DNA of 40,696 nucleotides from Clostridiales bacterium. Its GTDB lineage: Bacteria; Bacillota; Clostridia; Oscillospirales; Oscillospiraceae. How positions within the stretch are numbered: position 1 is the stretch's first letter; every line of letters starts with the position of its first letter. Under the pieces are notes generated by a model that was given only the letters and a program-made list of their open reading frames with translations, did not search any database and was not told where the DNA came from. Positions 1 to 9,804 of this stretch are shown here, in pieces. The stretch spans positions 8,357 to 49,052 of the forward strand of contig JAJQBL010000042.1 of assembly GCA_021203325.1 (NCBI GenBank). The letters are read 5' to 3'. The position numbers were made by a program, and so were the translations under genes.

Positions 1-2
1 GT

Positions 3-1790
3 GCCTTTGCCGACTGCACCGGCCTGACCTCCGTCACCCTGCCGGACAGCCTGACGACGCTGGGCCGGGAGGCCTTTTACGGCTGCACCTCCCTGACTTC
101 CCTGACCATCCCCGCCGGTGTGACCAGCATCGGCATGTGGGTGACCGACGCCTGCACCTCCCTGACCGAAATCCTGGTAGCGGAGGGGAACAGCGTCTAT
201 GCCAGCGTGGACGGCGTCCTCTTCAATGCGGCGCTGACGGAGCTGATCTGCTGCCCCTGCGGGTACACGGGGAGCTATGCCGTTCCCGACGGCGTTACCG
301 TCCTTGCCGAATCCGCCTTTGAGGACTGCGCCGCGCTGACCTCTGTGACCCTTCCGGACAGCCTGACCACGATTGGGGAGAGCGCCTTCCTGGACTGCAC
401 CGGTCTCGTCTCCGTCTCTATGGGGAGCGGCGTCACCTCCATCGAGAGCTACGCCTTCTACGGCTGCACCGCCCTGCTGAGCATTGTCCTGCCGGACAGC
501 GTCACCGAGGTGGGGAACTATGTGTTCGAAAGCTGCACCGGCCTGACCTCTGTCCGCCTCCCCGCCGCCCTGACAAGCATCAGCGCCGGGATGTTCTACG
601 GCTGCACCAGCCTGAGCGACATCACCCTGCCCGACACCGTCACGGAGCTCAACGAGTATGCCTTCGGCGACTGCACCTCCCTCACCGCTCTGGCCCTGCC
701 GGACGGCCTGACCTTCCTCGGCTACTGCGCCTTCACCGGCTGCACCCGGCTCACCGCCATGGTGCTGCCCGCCAGCGTCAGCAGCGTCTACGCCTATGCC
801 TTTAAGAACTGCACCGGTCTGGAGACCGTGACCATTTATAACAACAGCATCACCCTGAACGCCAACGTATTTTACGGCTGCGACGCCCTGACCATTTACG
901 GCAACAGCGGCTCCTCCGCCGAGCAGTACGCCGACGCCTATGACATCCCCTTTGTGGCCCTGGACACGGTGAAAACCGTTGACCTGTCCGCCTGCACCGT
1001 CACCCTGGAGGGGACGGAATTTGTCTGCGACGGCACCGCCCAAATGCCCGCCGTCACCGTGTCCTATGGGGACACCGTGCTGGCGGAGGGGACGGACTAC
1101 ACCCTCTCCTACAGTGACAACGTCCAGCCGGGGACGGCCACCGTGCTGGTCACCGGCGTCGGCAGTTACACCGGCAGCCTGACGGCCACCTTCTCCATCA
1201 CCCTGGCCACCCCGGTGCTGGCCGAGCTGCAAAGCAGCGAGGAGGGCATCCTGGTCAGCTGGACGGAGATTCCCGGCGCGGAGGAATACATCCTGTCCCG
1301 GGCCAGTGACGACGGAGCCTTCCAGCAGCTGACCATCGCGGCGCAGGGCACCGTGTCCTATCTGGATACCGACGTGGCGTCCGGCACCCTGTACCGTTAC
1401 CGTCTGGTGGCGGTTTGCGGCGACGTGTACAGCGCCTCCTCCGCCGAGCAGCAGCTGCAATACCTGATTGCCGTCACCCCCACCGACCCGGCGGACACGG
1501 AGGCCGAACCCGAAACCGAAGACGCGGACACTCCGGAGGACAGTGCCTCCGACACCAACGCCGATTCTGAGGAAACCGGCTCCTCCTCTACGGAGTCCGG
1601 CGATGAGGCGGCGGATACCACTGACACCTCTGACGCCTCCGCTGAGACTGCCGCCGACAGCTCATCCGCTGTCACCTCCCTGCATACCGGGGATTCGTCC
1701 AACCTGATCCTCTGGTGCGGAGCATTGATCCTTTCAGGCGGTATTTTGGCCGCAGCTGTCCTGTTCCACATCAAACGGAACAGAAAGTAA
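3..1790 (+). CDS. BspA-like leucine-rich-repeat surface protein (5' truncated by window edge), with MBG/YDG-like and FnIII-like domains, acidic linker and C-terminal sorting-signal-like tail
   Basis: Frame is open from base 3. Repeats of the form 'AFxxCTxLTSVxLPDSLTxIG'; 'GTDYTLSYSDNVQPGTATVLVTGVGSYTGS' domain; C-term 'SLHTGDSSNLILWCGALILSGGILAAAVLFHIKRNRK' (TG motif, TM helix, basic tail). Confidence 0.88.
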   Translation, partial: AFADCTGLTSVTLPDSLTTLGREAFYGCTSLTSLTIPAGVTSIGMWVTDACTSLTEILVAEGNSVYASVDGVLFNAALTELICCPCGYTGSYAVPDGVTVLAESAFEDCAALTSVTLPDSLTTIGESAFLDCTGLVSVSMGSGVTSIESYAFYGCTALLSIVLPDSVTEVGNYVFESCTGLTSVRLPAALTSISAGMFYGCTSLSDITLPDTVTELNEYAFGDCTSLTALALPDGLTFLGYCAFTGCTRLTAMVLPASVSSVYAYAFKNCTGLETVTIYNNSITLNANVFYGCDALTIYGNSGSSAEQYADAYDIPFVALDTVKTVDLSACTVTLEGTEFVCDGTAQMPAVTVSYGDTVLAEGTDYTLSYSDNVQPGTATVLVTGVGSYTGSLTATFSITLATPVLAELQSSEEGILVSWTEIPGAEEYILSRASDDGAFQQLTIAAQGTVSYLDTDVASGTLYRYRLVAVCGDVYSASSAEQQLQYLIAVTPTDPADTEAEPETEDADTPEDSASDTNADSEETGSSSTESGDEAADTTDTSDASAETAADSSSAVTSLHTGDSSNLILWCGALILSGGILAAAVLFHIKRNRK

Positions 1791-1831
1791 CGGTTCCGGT
1801 TGCACACGTCCACAGGAATGGAGCCTGCGTT

Positions 1832-2635
1832 TTGGAAAAAATAACCAGCCGTACCAATCCCCTTTTGGGGCATTTCAAAAAACTGCTGCGGGACCGGAGC
1901 TATCGCCGTGCCTGCGGAGAATATGTCGGCGACGGGGTCAAACTGCTGGAGGAGGCCATTCGTTGGCAGGCCCCTCTGACCGCCGTTCTGCTGACGGAGG
2001 ACGTCGTCTGCTCACCGCTGCCCCAAGGGGTGCGGCGGGCTGTCCTTCCTTTTGATGTGATGGCCTCGGTCTCCCCCATGAAGGCCCCTCAGGGCGCCCT
2101 GTTTTCCCTTCGGCAGCCCGACCTCCGGCCGCCGGCGGCGCTGGAGGGCAGCCGCTATTTGATTCTGGACGGCCTGCAGGACCCCGGCAATGTGGGGACC
2201 ATCTGGCGCACCGCCGACGCCTTTGGGGCGGACGGCCTGCTGCTGACCGGTCACTGCGCCGACCCTCTGGGCTGGAAGGCGGTCCGGGCCAGCATGGGGG
2301 CGGCCTTCCGCCTTCCGGTGTGGGAGGCGGAGTATGACGCCCTGCTGCCCCTGCTGGAGAGGAGCGGTCTGCCCCTGTACGCCACCGCCCTGCGGGAGGA
2401 TACGGTGGCGCTGCAAAACGCCGACCTGTCCCGGTGCGCCGTCGCCATCGGCAGCGAGGGCCACGGCGTCTCTGACCGGCTGCTGAACGCCTGCCGGGAA
2501 ACGGTGAAAATCCCCATGGAGCCCCAGTGCGAATCGCTGAATGCGGCCACAGCCGCCGCCGTGGTGCTGTGGGAGTGGTACCGCAGCGACGCGGGGCAGA
2601 ACCCGGGGCGGGACGCCCCTTCGTACCGGCTGTAA
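1832..2635 (+). CDS. TrmH/SpoU-family 23S rRNA/tRNA 2'-O-methyltransferase
   Basis: Motifs 'LDGLQDPGNVGTIWRTADAFG' and 'AIGSEGHGVSDRLL...KIPMEPQCESLNAATAAAVVLWEW'. TTG start chosen (RBS 'aggaatggag'); ORF track starts at 1715. Confidence 0.87.
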   Translation: MEKITSRTNPLLGHFKKLLRDRSYRRACGEYVGDGVKLLEEAIRWQAPLTAVLLTEDVVCSPLPQGVRRAVLPFDVMASVSPMKAPQGALFSLRQPDLRPPAALEGSRYLILDGLQDPGNVGTIWRTADAFGADGLLLTGHCADPLGWKAVRASMGAAFRLPVWEAEYDALLPLLERSGLPLYATALREDTVALQNADLSRCAVAIGSEGHGVSDRLLNACRETVKIPMEPQCESLNAATAAAVVLWEWYRSDAGQNPGRDAPSYRL

Positions 2636-2718
2636 CGGGCAACCGTACCAGCCTCCCGCCGGGCCCAGCCCGCCGGGGGAATAGATCATGTGAAAAAAGG
2701 GAAAGTGAGGACTTCATC

Positions 2719-2904
2719 GTGGATAAAAAAAATCTCAACAAAATACTTACCTTTGTCTATATGGCGCTGCTGGCCATCGGCGTCCTGCTCTTTGTCACCT
2801 CCAACTTCCTGACCGGCGACACGGACTATGTTAGGCTGGGGGTCGGCATTGCCTGCGGCCTGCTGTCCAGCTTCGTGAAAACCTATATCGATATGAACCA
2901 GTAA
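2719..2904 (+). CDS. Small two-helix membrane protein of unknown function (~61 aa)
   Basis: GTG start; 'VDKKNLNKILTFVYMALLAIGVLLFVTSNFLTGDTDYVRLGVGIACGLLSSFVKTYIDMNQ'. Confidence 0.55.
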   Translation: MDKKNLNKILTFVYMALLAIGVLLFVTSNFLTGDTDYVRLGVGIACGLLSSFVKTYIDMNQ

Positions 2905-3016
2905 ACCAGTAACTTAACGGGCGGCGCACCTGCGTCTCCCCCCTGTTTGCGTGGCCTGCGGACCCACGGAAAACGGTCCGCAAATTTATGTTTTACTGAT
3001 AGAAGGAGGGGCCGGT

Positions 3017-3826
3017 ATGCTGAAGGACATTACGCTGGGCCAGTATTTTCCGGGAGATTCTGTGGTGCATCGGTTAGACCCCAGGACAAAGCTGATTTTG
3101 GTGGTGGTCTACATTGTGGCCCTGTTTTTGGCGGAGAGCTTTCTGACCTATGCCATCATGTTCCTGATTCTGGCCTGCTGTATTCACGCCTCCAAGGTGG
3201 GCGTGAAGCCCATCGTCCGGGGGATGCGGTCGGTGCTGATCATTCTGATTTTCACCGGCGTGCTGAACCTGTTCTACGCCACCGGCGGCGTGGAGCTGGT
3301 TCATATCGGATTCATCCACATCTACAGCGGCGGCGTCAAGACGGCGGTGTTCATGGTGGCGCGGATCATGATGCTGATCTCCGGCACCTTTCTGCTGACC
3401 TACACCACCTCCCCCATCCAGCTGACGGACGCCATTGAGAGCCTGCTGGGGCCGCTGAAGAAGCTCCATGTGCCGGTCCACGACCTGGCCATGATGATGT
3501 CCATCGCCCTGCGGTTCATCCCCACCCTGATTGAGGAGACGGACAAGATCATGTCCGCCCAGAAGGCCCGTGGGGCAGACTTTGAGACCGGCAGCCTCAT
3601 CGACCGGGCCAAGGCCATGGTACCCCTGCTGGTGCCCCTGTTCATCTCGGCCTTCCGCCGGGCGGACGAGCTGGCCACGGCCATGGAGTGCCGCTGTTAC
3701 CACGGCGGCCAGGGCCGCACCCGGCTGCGCCAGCTGAAATACGTCAGAAACGATTACGCCGCTCTGGCGGGGGGCCTGGCCCTGTGCGTCCTGGTGGGGG
3801 TGCTGGGCGTGGGCTACGGGCTGTGA
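3017..3826 (+). CDS. ecfT: Energy-coupling factor transporter transmembrane protein EcfT
   Basis: 'LGQYFPGDSVVHRLDPRTKLILVVVYIVALF', 'ALRFIPTLIEETDKIMSAQKARGADFETG', 'ELATAMECRCYHGGQGRTRLRQLKY' are EcfT/CbiQ signatures; RBS aaggagg; followed by truA. Confidence 0.92.
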   Translation: MLKDITLGQYFPGDSVVHRLDPRTKLILVVVYIVALFLAESFLTYAIMFLILACCIHASKVGVKPIVRGMRSVLIILIFTGVLNLFYATGGVELVHIGFIHIYSGGVKTAVFMVARIMMLISGTFLLTYTTSPIQLTDAIESLLGPLKKLHVPVHDLAMMMSIALRFIPTLIEETDKIMSAQKARGADFETGSLIDRAKAMVPLLVPLFISAFRRADELATAMECRCYHGGQGRTRLRQLKYVRNDYAALAGGLALCVLVGVLGVGYGL

Positions 3827-3828
3827 CC

Positions 3829-4611
3829 ATGCGGAACATCGCCCTGACGCTGATGTATGTGGGGACGGCCTACCACGGCTGGCAGCGGCAGAAAAACGCC
3901 ATGACGGTGCAGGAGATGCTGGAGACCTGCGTGGCCAAGGTGGTGAAGCACCCAGTCAAATTCACCGGGGCGGGGCGGACAGACGCCGGCGTCCACGCCG
4001 AGGTCTACATCGCCAACTTCCGCACGGACTGCAACATTCCCTGCGATCGGATGCCCCTGGCCTTCAACGCCCGGCTGCCGGGGGACATTGTGGTGCTGGC
4101 CGCCCGGCAGGTGTCGGAGGACTTCAACGCCATCGGCTCCTGCCTCCGGAAGGAGTACACCTATCGGGTGTATAACTCCCGCATCCGCAACGCCTTTTAT
4201 GTGAACCGGGCCTGTTTTTATCCCAAGCGGCTGGACGAGGGCTTTTTGCAGGACGCGGCCAGCCGCTTTGTGGGCACCCACGATTTCAGCGCCGTCCGGG
4301 ACGTGGGCACCCCCACCCGCACCAACGTCCGCACCATTTTCTACTTCACCGTCAGCCGGAGCGGGGCGCTCATCGAGCTGCGGGTCTGCGCCGACGGCTT
4401 TTTGTATAACCAGGTGCGGTGCATGGTGGGCGCCATTCTCTATGCGGCTGAGGGGAAGTTCCGCCCGGAGGACATCGACGGTATTCTGGCCCGAAAAAAC
4501 CGCACGGAGGCAGGCCCCACCGCGCCGCCGGAGGGCCTTTATATGACGAAGCTCTGGTATCGGGAGCCGGTAGGGCTGGAGACAGACCCCACCGAGGGCG
4601 GGTCGGACTGA
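3829..4611 (+). CDS. truA: tRNA pseudouridine(38-40) synthase TruA
   Basis: 'YVGTAYHGWQRQ', 'GAGRTDAGVHAEVYIANF', 'FLYNQVRCMVGAIL'. Confidence 0.95.
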   Translation: MRNIALTLMYVGTAYHGWQRQKNAMTVQEMLETCVAKVVKHPVKFTGAGRTDAGVHAEVYIANFRTDCNIPCDRMPLAFNARLPGDIVVLAARQVSEDFNAIGSCLRKEYTYRVYNSRIRNAFYVNRACFYPKRLDEGFLQDAASRFVGTHDFSAVRDVGTPTRTNVRTIFYFTVSRSGALIELRVCADGFLYNQVRCMVGAILYAAEGKFRPEDIDGILARKNRTEAGPTAPPEGLYMTKLWYREPVGLETDPTEGGSD

Positions 4612-4649
4612 GCCGCCGCCTCTCACCGGGCTGGAAAGGGAAGTCAGCT

Positions 4650-5843
4650 ATGACAGCGAAACGACTGAAAAAGAAAAAACAGACCGCGACGGAACCCAAG
4701 CCGCTGCCCATTCCCGTCCGCGTGCTGGTGCGGCTGATCGCCATCGTCGTGACCTGCATCATGGTGCTGGGGGCGGTGCTCTTCATCGTGTACCGGGACA
4801 CCGTCTCCCTGGACGGCGTGGTGCGCTACTTCCTCTATCGGAACATTGAGCGGGACGAGGACGGTGAGGCCCAGGACTTCACCTTCAGCTCGGACGCGGC
4901 GGATGCCTACGCCATGGTGGGGGACAATCTGGTGATCTGTGCCAGCAACTCCGTCCAGGTCTACTCCATCTCCGGCACCCAGCTGCTGTCGGAGTCGGTG
5001 CAGTTCACCACGCCGGTGGCCCTGGCTGCGGGGAATACCGCCGTGGTCTACGACCTGGGGGGCAACGACCTGATGGTGATTCAGGGGGAGGACATCGTCT
5101 TTTCCTACAGCACGGAATCCAATTACGCCATCCTGGGGGCACGCCTGAACGACAACGGCTACCTGTCGGTGGTGGAGGAGGCCGCCGGGTACAAGGCGGC
5201 CGTCACGGTGTTTGACGAGGACTATGACCCGGTGCTGAAGGAGAATATCTCCAGCGCCTACGTCATGGACGCCCTGGTGTCCCCGGACAACGACACCCTG
5301 GCCCTGATCACCATCGGTCAGGAGGACACCTCCTTTGCCAGCTATCTGGAGCTGTATGAGTGCGCCACCGGGGAGAAGCTGGTGGGCCTGAACCTGGGCA
5401 GCGACACGGTGCTGGATCTGTACTGGACGGGGGACACCATCCGCATCCAGACGGAGAGCGGCATCCTGCTGGTGGACGGCAGCGGGACGCTGCTGAACAG
5501 CTGGTCAGACAGCACCCAGTATCTGCAAAACTTTGCCCTGTGCGGAGTGAACTTCTCCGTGGAGCTGATGGGAAAATACCGGGCAGGCAGCATGGGCCAG
5601 CTGATGGTCATTGACGAAAATGGGGACGCCTTCGCCTCCCGTGCCATCAAGGAGGAGGCGCTGTCCGTCTCGGTGGCGGAGCGGTATATCGCCGTGCTGA
5701 CGGCGAACCGCCTGATGATCTTCACCCGGGATCTGGACGAATACGCCTCCATCGCCAACGGCGGCGAAACCACGGTGCTGATGCGCTCCGACGGCTCCGC
5801 CATGCTGATCGGAGACGGCACCGCTCACCTGTATGTGCCGTAA
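4650..5843 (+). CDS. DUF5711-like membrane-anchored beta-propeller protein
   Basis: Basic N-terminus, one TM helix, then beta-rich repeats; assignment from general resemblance only. Confidence 0.6.
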   Translation: MTAKRLKKKKQTATEPKPLPIPVRVLVRLIAIVVTCIMVLGAVLFIVYRDTVSLDGVVRYFLYRNIERDEDGEAQDFTFSSDAADAYAMVGDNLVICASNSVQVYSISGTQLLSESVQFTTPVALAAGNTAVVYDLGGNDLMVIQGEDIVFSYSTESNYAILGARLNDNGYLSVVEEAAGYKAAVTVFDEDYDPVLKENISSAYVMDALVSPDNDTLALITIGQEDTSFASYLELYECATGEKLVGLNLGSDTVLDLYWTGDTIRIQTESGILLVDGSGTLLNSWSDSTQYLQNFALCGVNFSVELMGKYRAGSMGQLMVIDENGDAFASRAIKEEALSVSVAERYIAVLTANRLMIFTRDLDEYASIANGGETTVLMRSDGSAMLIGDGTAHLYVP

Positions 5844-5912
5844 CGGGGTTGGCGCCGGAAAAGTTCGCAGTTTTTTTAGAAAAATTTGCGATTGGACATA
5901 AAATATTCATAA

Positions 5913-5942
5913 CCCCGTGCTATACTGGGTAGGAAAACGGGG
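5913..5942 (+). promoter_or_regulatory. Extended -10 promoter (TGcTATACT) of the clpE-like gene, flanked by inverted repeat CCCCGT/ACGGGG
   Basis: 'CCCCGTgctatactgggtaggaaaACGGGG' with TATACT at 5921-5926. Confidence 0.4.
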
Positions 5943-5984
5943 CAGGGAACCCCAGGTTGTACTGGCGTACAAACGCAAGGAGTA

Positions 5985-8552
5985 ATGAACATGAAACCTA
6001 CACTTTGCTCAAGATGCAAAAAGAACGTTGCAGTCGTCTTTATCACACGGCTGGAGAACGGTGAAACAAAGAACGAGGGGCTGTGCCTGAAATGCGCAAA
6101 AGAGCTGGGCATTCAGCCTGTGAACGAACTGATAGATAAGATGGGCATTTCCGACGAGGATATGGAGAACCTGACCGGCGAAATGATGAACGCCTTCGGC
6201 GGCCCGGAGGCTCTGGAGGAGATGACGGACGGCGAGGAACGCACGGAAGAGGACGAGGACCATAAAACCGCCACCTTCCCCTACCTGAATCAGCTCTTTA
6301 ACCACAACCAGTCCGGCCGCGCCCAGGACGACGGCAGCGGCAGCAGCCGACAGGACCGGAAAAACGAACCCCCCAGGGGCCGCTCCGCCCAGAACCAGAA
6401 GGGCGGCGAGCGGAAATTTTTGGAGAGCTATTGCCAGTCCCTGACCGACCGGGCCAGAGAGGGCAAGCTGGACAACATCATTGGCCGTCAGGAGGAGATC
6501 AGCCGTGTGATTCAGATTTTGAACCGCCGGCAGAAGAACAACCCCTGTCTGATCGGCGAACCCGGCGTGGGCAAGACGGCCATCGCCGAGGGGCTGGCCA
6601 TCCGCATTGTCCAGGGCAACGTCCCCTACAAGCTGCGGGACAAGGAGGTTTACCTGCTGGACCTGACCGCCCTGGTAGCGGGCACCCAGTTCCGGGGCCA
6701 GTTTGAGAGCCGGATGAAGGGCCTGATCGAGGAGATCAAGTCGGTGGGCAACATCATCCTGGTCATTGACGAGGTGCACAACATCGTGGGCGCCGGGGAC
6801 GCCGAGGGCAACATGAACGCGGCCAACATCCTGAAGCCCGCCCTGTCCAGGGGAGAGATTCAGGTCATCGGCGCCACCACCTTTAACGAATACCGCAAGT
6901 ATATCGAAAAGGACACCGCCCTGGAGCGGCGGTTCCAGCCGGTGACGGTGGCGGAGCCCTCCATTGAGGACGCTGTCGAGGTCATCCGGGGGGTGGCCCA
7001 CTACTATGAGGACTATCATCAGGTCATCATCCCCGACGCAGTGGCCAGAGATGCGGTGCTGCTCTCTGAGCGGTATATCACCGACCGGTACCTGCCGGAC
7101 AAGGCCATCGACCTGATCGACGAAGCCTGCTCCGACGTGAACCTGCACAACGCCAACCTGGCGAAAATCGCCGCATTGGAGAAGGACAAGGCCGACCTGG
7201 AGAAGGAGCAGGAGCTGCTCCAGCTACAGAACAGCCAGCAGAGCGAGACCCATAACAATGAGCTGACCGCCAACGAGAAGCAGATTTCCCGCTGCCGTCA
7301 GGAGCTGTCCAATCTGAACGCCGCCCGGCAGAATCTGCGGGCCAACACCTCCCTGACAGAGGAGGAGCGGGAGGAGCGGCTCCGCCAGAACGTGGAACAG
7401 ACCCAGAAGGTCAAGACGGAGATGGCGAAGCTCCAGGAGCATCGCCGCAAAATCCAGGAGGCCGACGCTGACCGCAACTTTGAGCAGCGGGCCATTATCC
7501 AGAGCAAAATCCTCCAGACGGAGAACCAGCTCAGCACGTTAAAGGCCATCCCCCGGCCGGAGCTGAGCGTGGAAAATCTGGCCAGGGTCATCGAGCAGTG
7601 GACAGACATTCCCGCCAGCCGTATTCAGGAGGTGGAATTTGCCCGGCTGTCCGCCCTGGGCGACCGGCTGAAGGAGCACATTGTGGGCCAGGACGAGGCG
7701 GTGGAGGCCGTCACCGCCGCCATCCGCCGGAACCGGGTGGGCATCTCCCCCAAGCATAAGCCGGTGTCCTTCATCTTCGTGGGCTCCACCGGCGTGGGCA
7801 AGACGGAGTTGGTGAAGCGTCTGGCGGAGGATCTGTTCAGCACGCCGGACTCCCTGATTCGGCTGGATATGTCGGAGTATATGGAAACCTATGCGGTGTC
7901 CAAGATGATCGGCTCCCCTCCGGGCTATGTGGGCTATGACGAGGCGGGCCAGCTGACGGAGCGGGTGCGCCGCAAGCCCTATTCCGTCATCCTGTTTGAC
8001 GAGATCGAGAAGGCCCACCCGGATGTGCTGAACATCATGCTGCAGATTCTGGACGACGGCCAGCTCACCGACTCCCACGGCCGCAAGGTGAATTTCGAGA
8101 ACACGGTGATCGTCATGACCTCCAACGCCGGCAGCAATGAGCAGGTGGGCAGCGTGGGCTTCGGCAAGACGGTGAACGAGCAGGATAAGGACAAGACCAT
8201 GAAGGCCCTCCAGGGCTTCCTGCGGCCGGAGTTTCTCAACCGGGTGGATGAAATCATTCACTTCAACCGCCTCAGCGAGGAGAACTTCCGCTCCATCGCC
8301 GGTATCATGCTGGGCGAACTGCGGGACGCCCTGGCGGAGAAGCGCATCACCTTCACCTGGGACGACAGCCTGCTGGACTATTTGACAGAAAAATCCTACT
8401 CCCTGACCTACGGGGCCAGGAACCTGCGCCGGTTGATTCAGAAGGAACTGGAGGACTCGATTGCCAGCGTGCTGATCGAGCAGTATATGACCACCATCAC
8501 CCGGATGCACGCCAGCGCCAGAGAGGATGGCATTGTGCTTCAGTCCCAGTGA
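5985..8552 (+). CDS. clpE: ClpE-like AAA+ ATPase (N-terminal zinc finger, two AAA domains, long coiled-coil M domain)
   Basis: N-term '[30 protein letters not shown]'; Walker A 'GEPGVGKT' and 'GSTGVGKT'; '[16 protein letters not shown]'; '[23 protein letters not shown]'. Confidence 0.9.
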   Translation: MNMKPTLCSRCKKNVAVVFITRLENGETKNEGLCLKCAKELGIQPVNELIDKMGISDEDMENLTGEMMNAFGGPEALEEMTDGEERTEEDEDHKTATFPYLNQLFNHNQSGRAQDDGSGSSRQDRKNEPPRGRSAQNQKGGERKFLESYCQSLTDRAREGKLDNIIGRQEEISRVIQILNRRQKNNPCLIGEPGVGKTAIAEGLAIRIVQGNVPYKLRDKEVYLLDLTALVAGTQFRGQFESRMKGLIEEIKSVGNIILVIDEVHNIVGAGDAEGNMNAANILKPALSRGEIQVIGATTFNEYRKYIEKDTALERRFQPVTVAEPSIEDAVEVIRGVAHYYEDYHQVIIPDAVARDAVLLSERYITDRYLPDKAIDLIDEACSDVNLHNANLAKIAALEKDKADLEKEQELLQLQNSQQSETHNNELTANEKQISRCRQELSNLNAARQNLRANTSLTEEEREERLRQNVEQTQKVKTEMAKLQEHRRKIQEADADRNFEQRAIIQSKILQTENQLSTLKAIPRPELSVENLARVIEQWTDIPASRIQEVEFARLSALGDRLKEHIVGQDEAVEAVTAAIRRNRVGISPKHKPVSFIFVGSTGVGKTELVKRLAEDLFSTPDSLIRLDMSEYMETYAVSKMIGSPPGYVGYDEAGQLTERVRRKPYSVILFDEIEKAHPDVLNIMLQILDDGQLTDSHGRKVNFENTVIVMTSNAGSNEQVGSVGFGKTVNEQDKDKTMKALQGFLRPEFLNRVDEIIHFNRLSEENFRSIAGIMLGELRDALAEKRITFTWDDSLLDYLTEKSYSLTYGARNLRRLIQKELEDSIASVLIEQYMTTITRMHASAREDGIVLQSQ

Positions 8553-8586
8553 CGGGCCGCAAAAGTTGGAAAGAGAAGTGAGAAAC

Positions 8587-9804
8587 GTGAATGTTTGTGA
8601 ACGCTTTTTGCGTTATGTGTCCTTTGACACTCAGTCGGACGGGGAGAGCCAGACCGTCCCCAGCACCGCAAAGCAGCTTGCTCTGGCCGAGGTGTTGCGG
8701 CAGGAGCTGGCGGAGCTGGGGCTGGAGGATGTGAAGCTGGACGCCTACGGCCGGGTGTACGGCCGCCTCCCCGCCACCCCCGGCTGTGAGGATTTGCCCG
8801 GTCTGGGCCTTATCTCCCACATGGATACGGCGGCGGAGGAGAGCGGCGCCAACGTGAAGCCCCGCATTGTGGACTACCAGGGGGGCGACATCGTCCTGAA
8901 CGAAAAACTGGGCATTGTCCTGTCCCCCAGGGAGTTCCCCAGCCTGAACCGGTATGTGGGGAACCACCTCATCGTCACCGACGGCACCACCCTGCTGGGG
9001 GCGGACGACAAGGCAGGGGTGGCGGAAATCGTCAGCGCCCTGGCCTGTCTGGTGGAGCATCCCGACCTGGCCCACCGGGCGGTCTATGTGGCCTTCACCC
9101 CGGACGAGGAGATCGGCCGGGGCCCGGAGCACTTTGACTTTGACTATTTCCAGGTGCCCTATGCCTATACCGTGGACGGCGGCGAGCTGGGCGGGCTGGA
9201 GTATGAGAACTTCAACGCCGCCTCCGCGAAAATCGTCGTCCACGGCCGGAGCATCCATCCCGGCTCGGCCAAGAACAAGATGGTGAACGCCGTCCTCCTG
9301 GCCACCGAGCTGATTCAGATGCTCCCTCCGGCGGAGACCCCGGCCCACACAGAGGGCTATGAGGGCTTCTACCATGTGGGCGGCATCAAGGGGGATACCA
9401 GCTCCGCCACGGTGGGCATCATCATCCGGGACCATGACCGGGCCAGCTTTGAGGCCCGGAAAGTCTTCCTGGAGCAGGTGGTGGCCTTCCTGAACGCCAA
9501 GTATGGCGAGGAGCGGTTCACCCTGACCCTGCGGGATTCCTATTACAATATGAAGTCCTGCATTGAGCCCCACATGGAGCTGATCGAGCAGGCCAAACGG
9601 GCCTTCCTGGACGCGGGGGTGCAGCCCTGCACCGTCCCCATCCGGGGCGGCACCGACGGCGCACAGCTGAGCTATCAGGGTCTCCCCTGCCCCAACCTGT
9701 CCGTGGGCGGCGTGAACTATCACGGTCTGTACGAGTATATCCCGGTGGAGTCCATGGAGGCCATGGTGCGGGTGCTGGTGAACCTGGTGCGGGCGGATGG
9801 CTGA
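8587..9804 (+). CDS. pepT: Peptidase T (tripeptide aminopeptidase, M20 family)
   Basis: 'ISHMDTA', 'GTTLLGADDKAGVAEI', 'FTPDEEIGRGPEHFD', 'VGGIKGDTSSATVGIIIRDHD', 'PIRGGTDGAQLSYQGLPCPNL'. GTG start at 8587. Confidence 0.92.
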   Translation: MNVCERFLRYVSFDTQSDGESQTVPSTAKQLALAEVLRQELAELGLEDVKLDAYGRVYGRLPATPGCEDLPGLGLISHMDTAAEESGANVKPRIVDYQGGDIVLNEKLGIVLSPREFPSLNRYVGNHLIVTDGTTLLGADDKAGVAEIVSALACLVEHPDLAHRAVYVAFTPDEEIGRGPEHFDFDYFQVPYAYTVDGGELGGLEYENFNAASAKIVVHGRSIHPGSAKNKMVNAVLLATELIQMLPPAETPAHTEGYEGFYHVGGIKGDTSSATVGIIIRDHDRASFEARKVFLEQVVAFLNAKYGEERFTLTLRDSYYNMKSCIEPHMELIEQAKRAFLDAGVQPCTVPIRGGTDGAQLSYQGLPCPNLSVGGVNYHGLYEYIPVESMEAMVRVLVNLVRADG

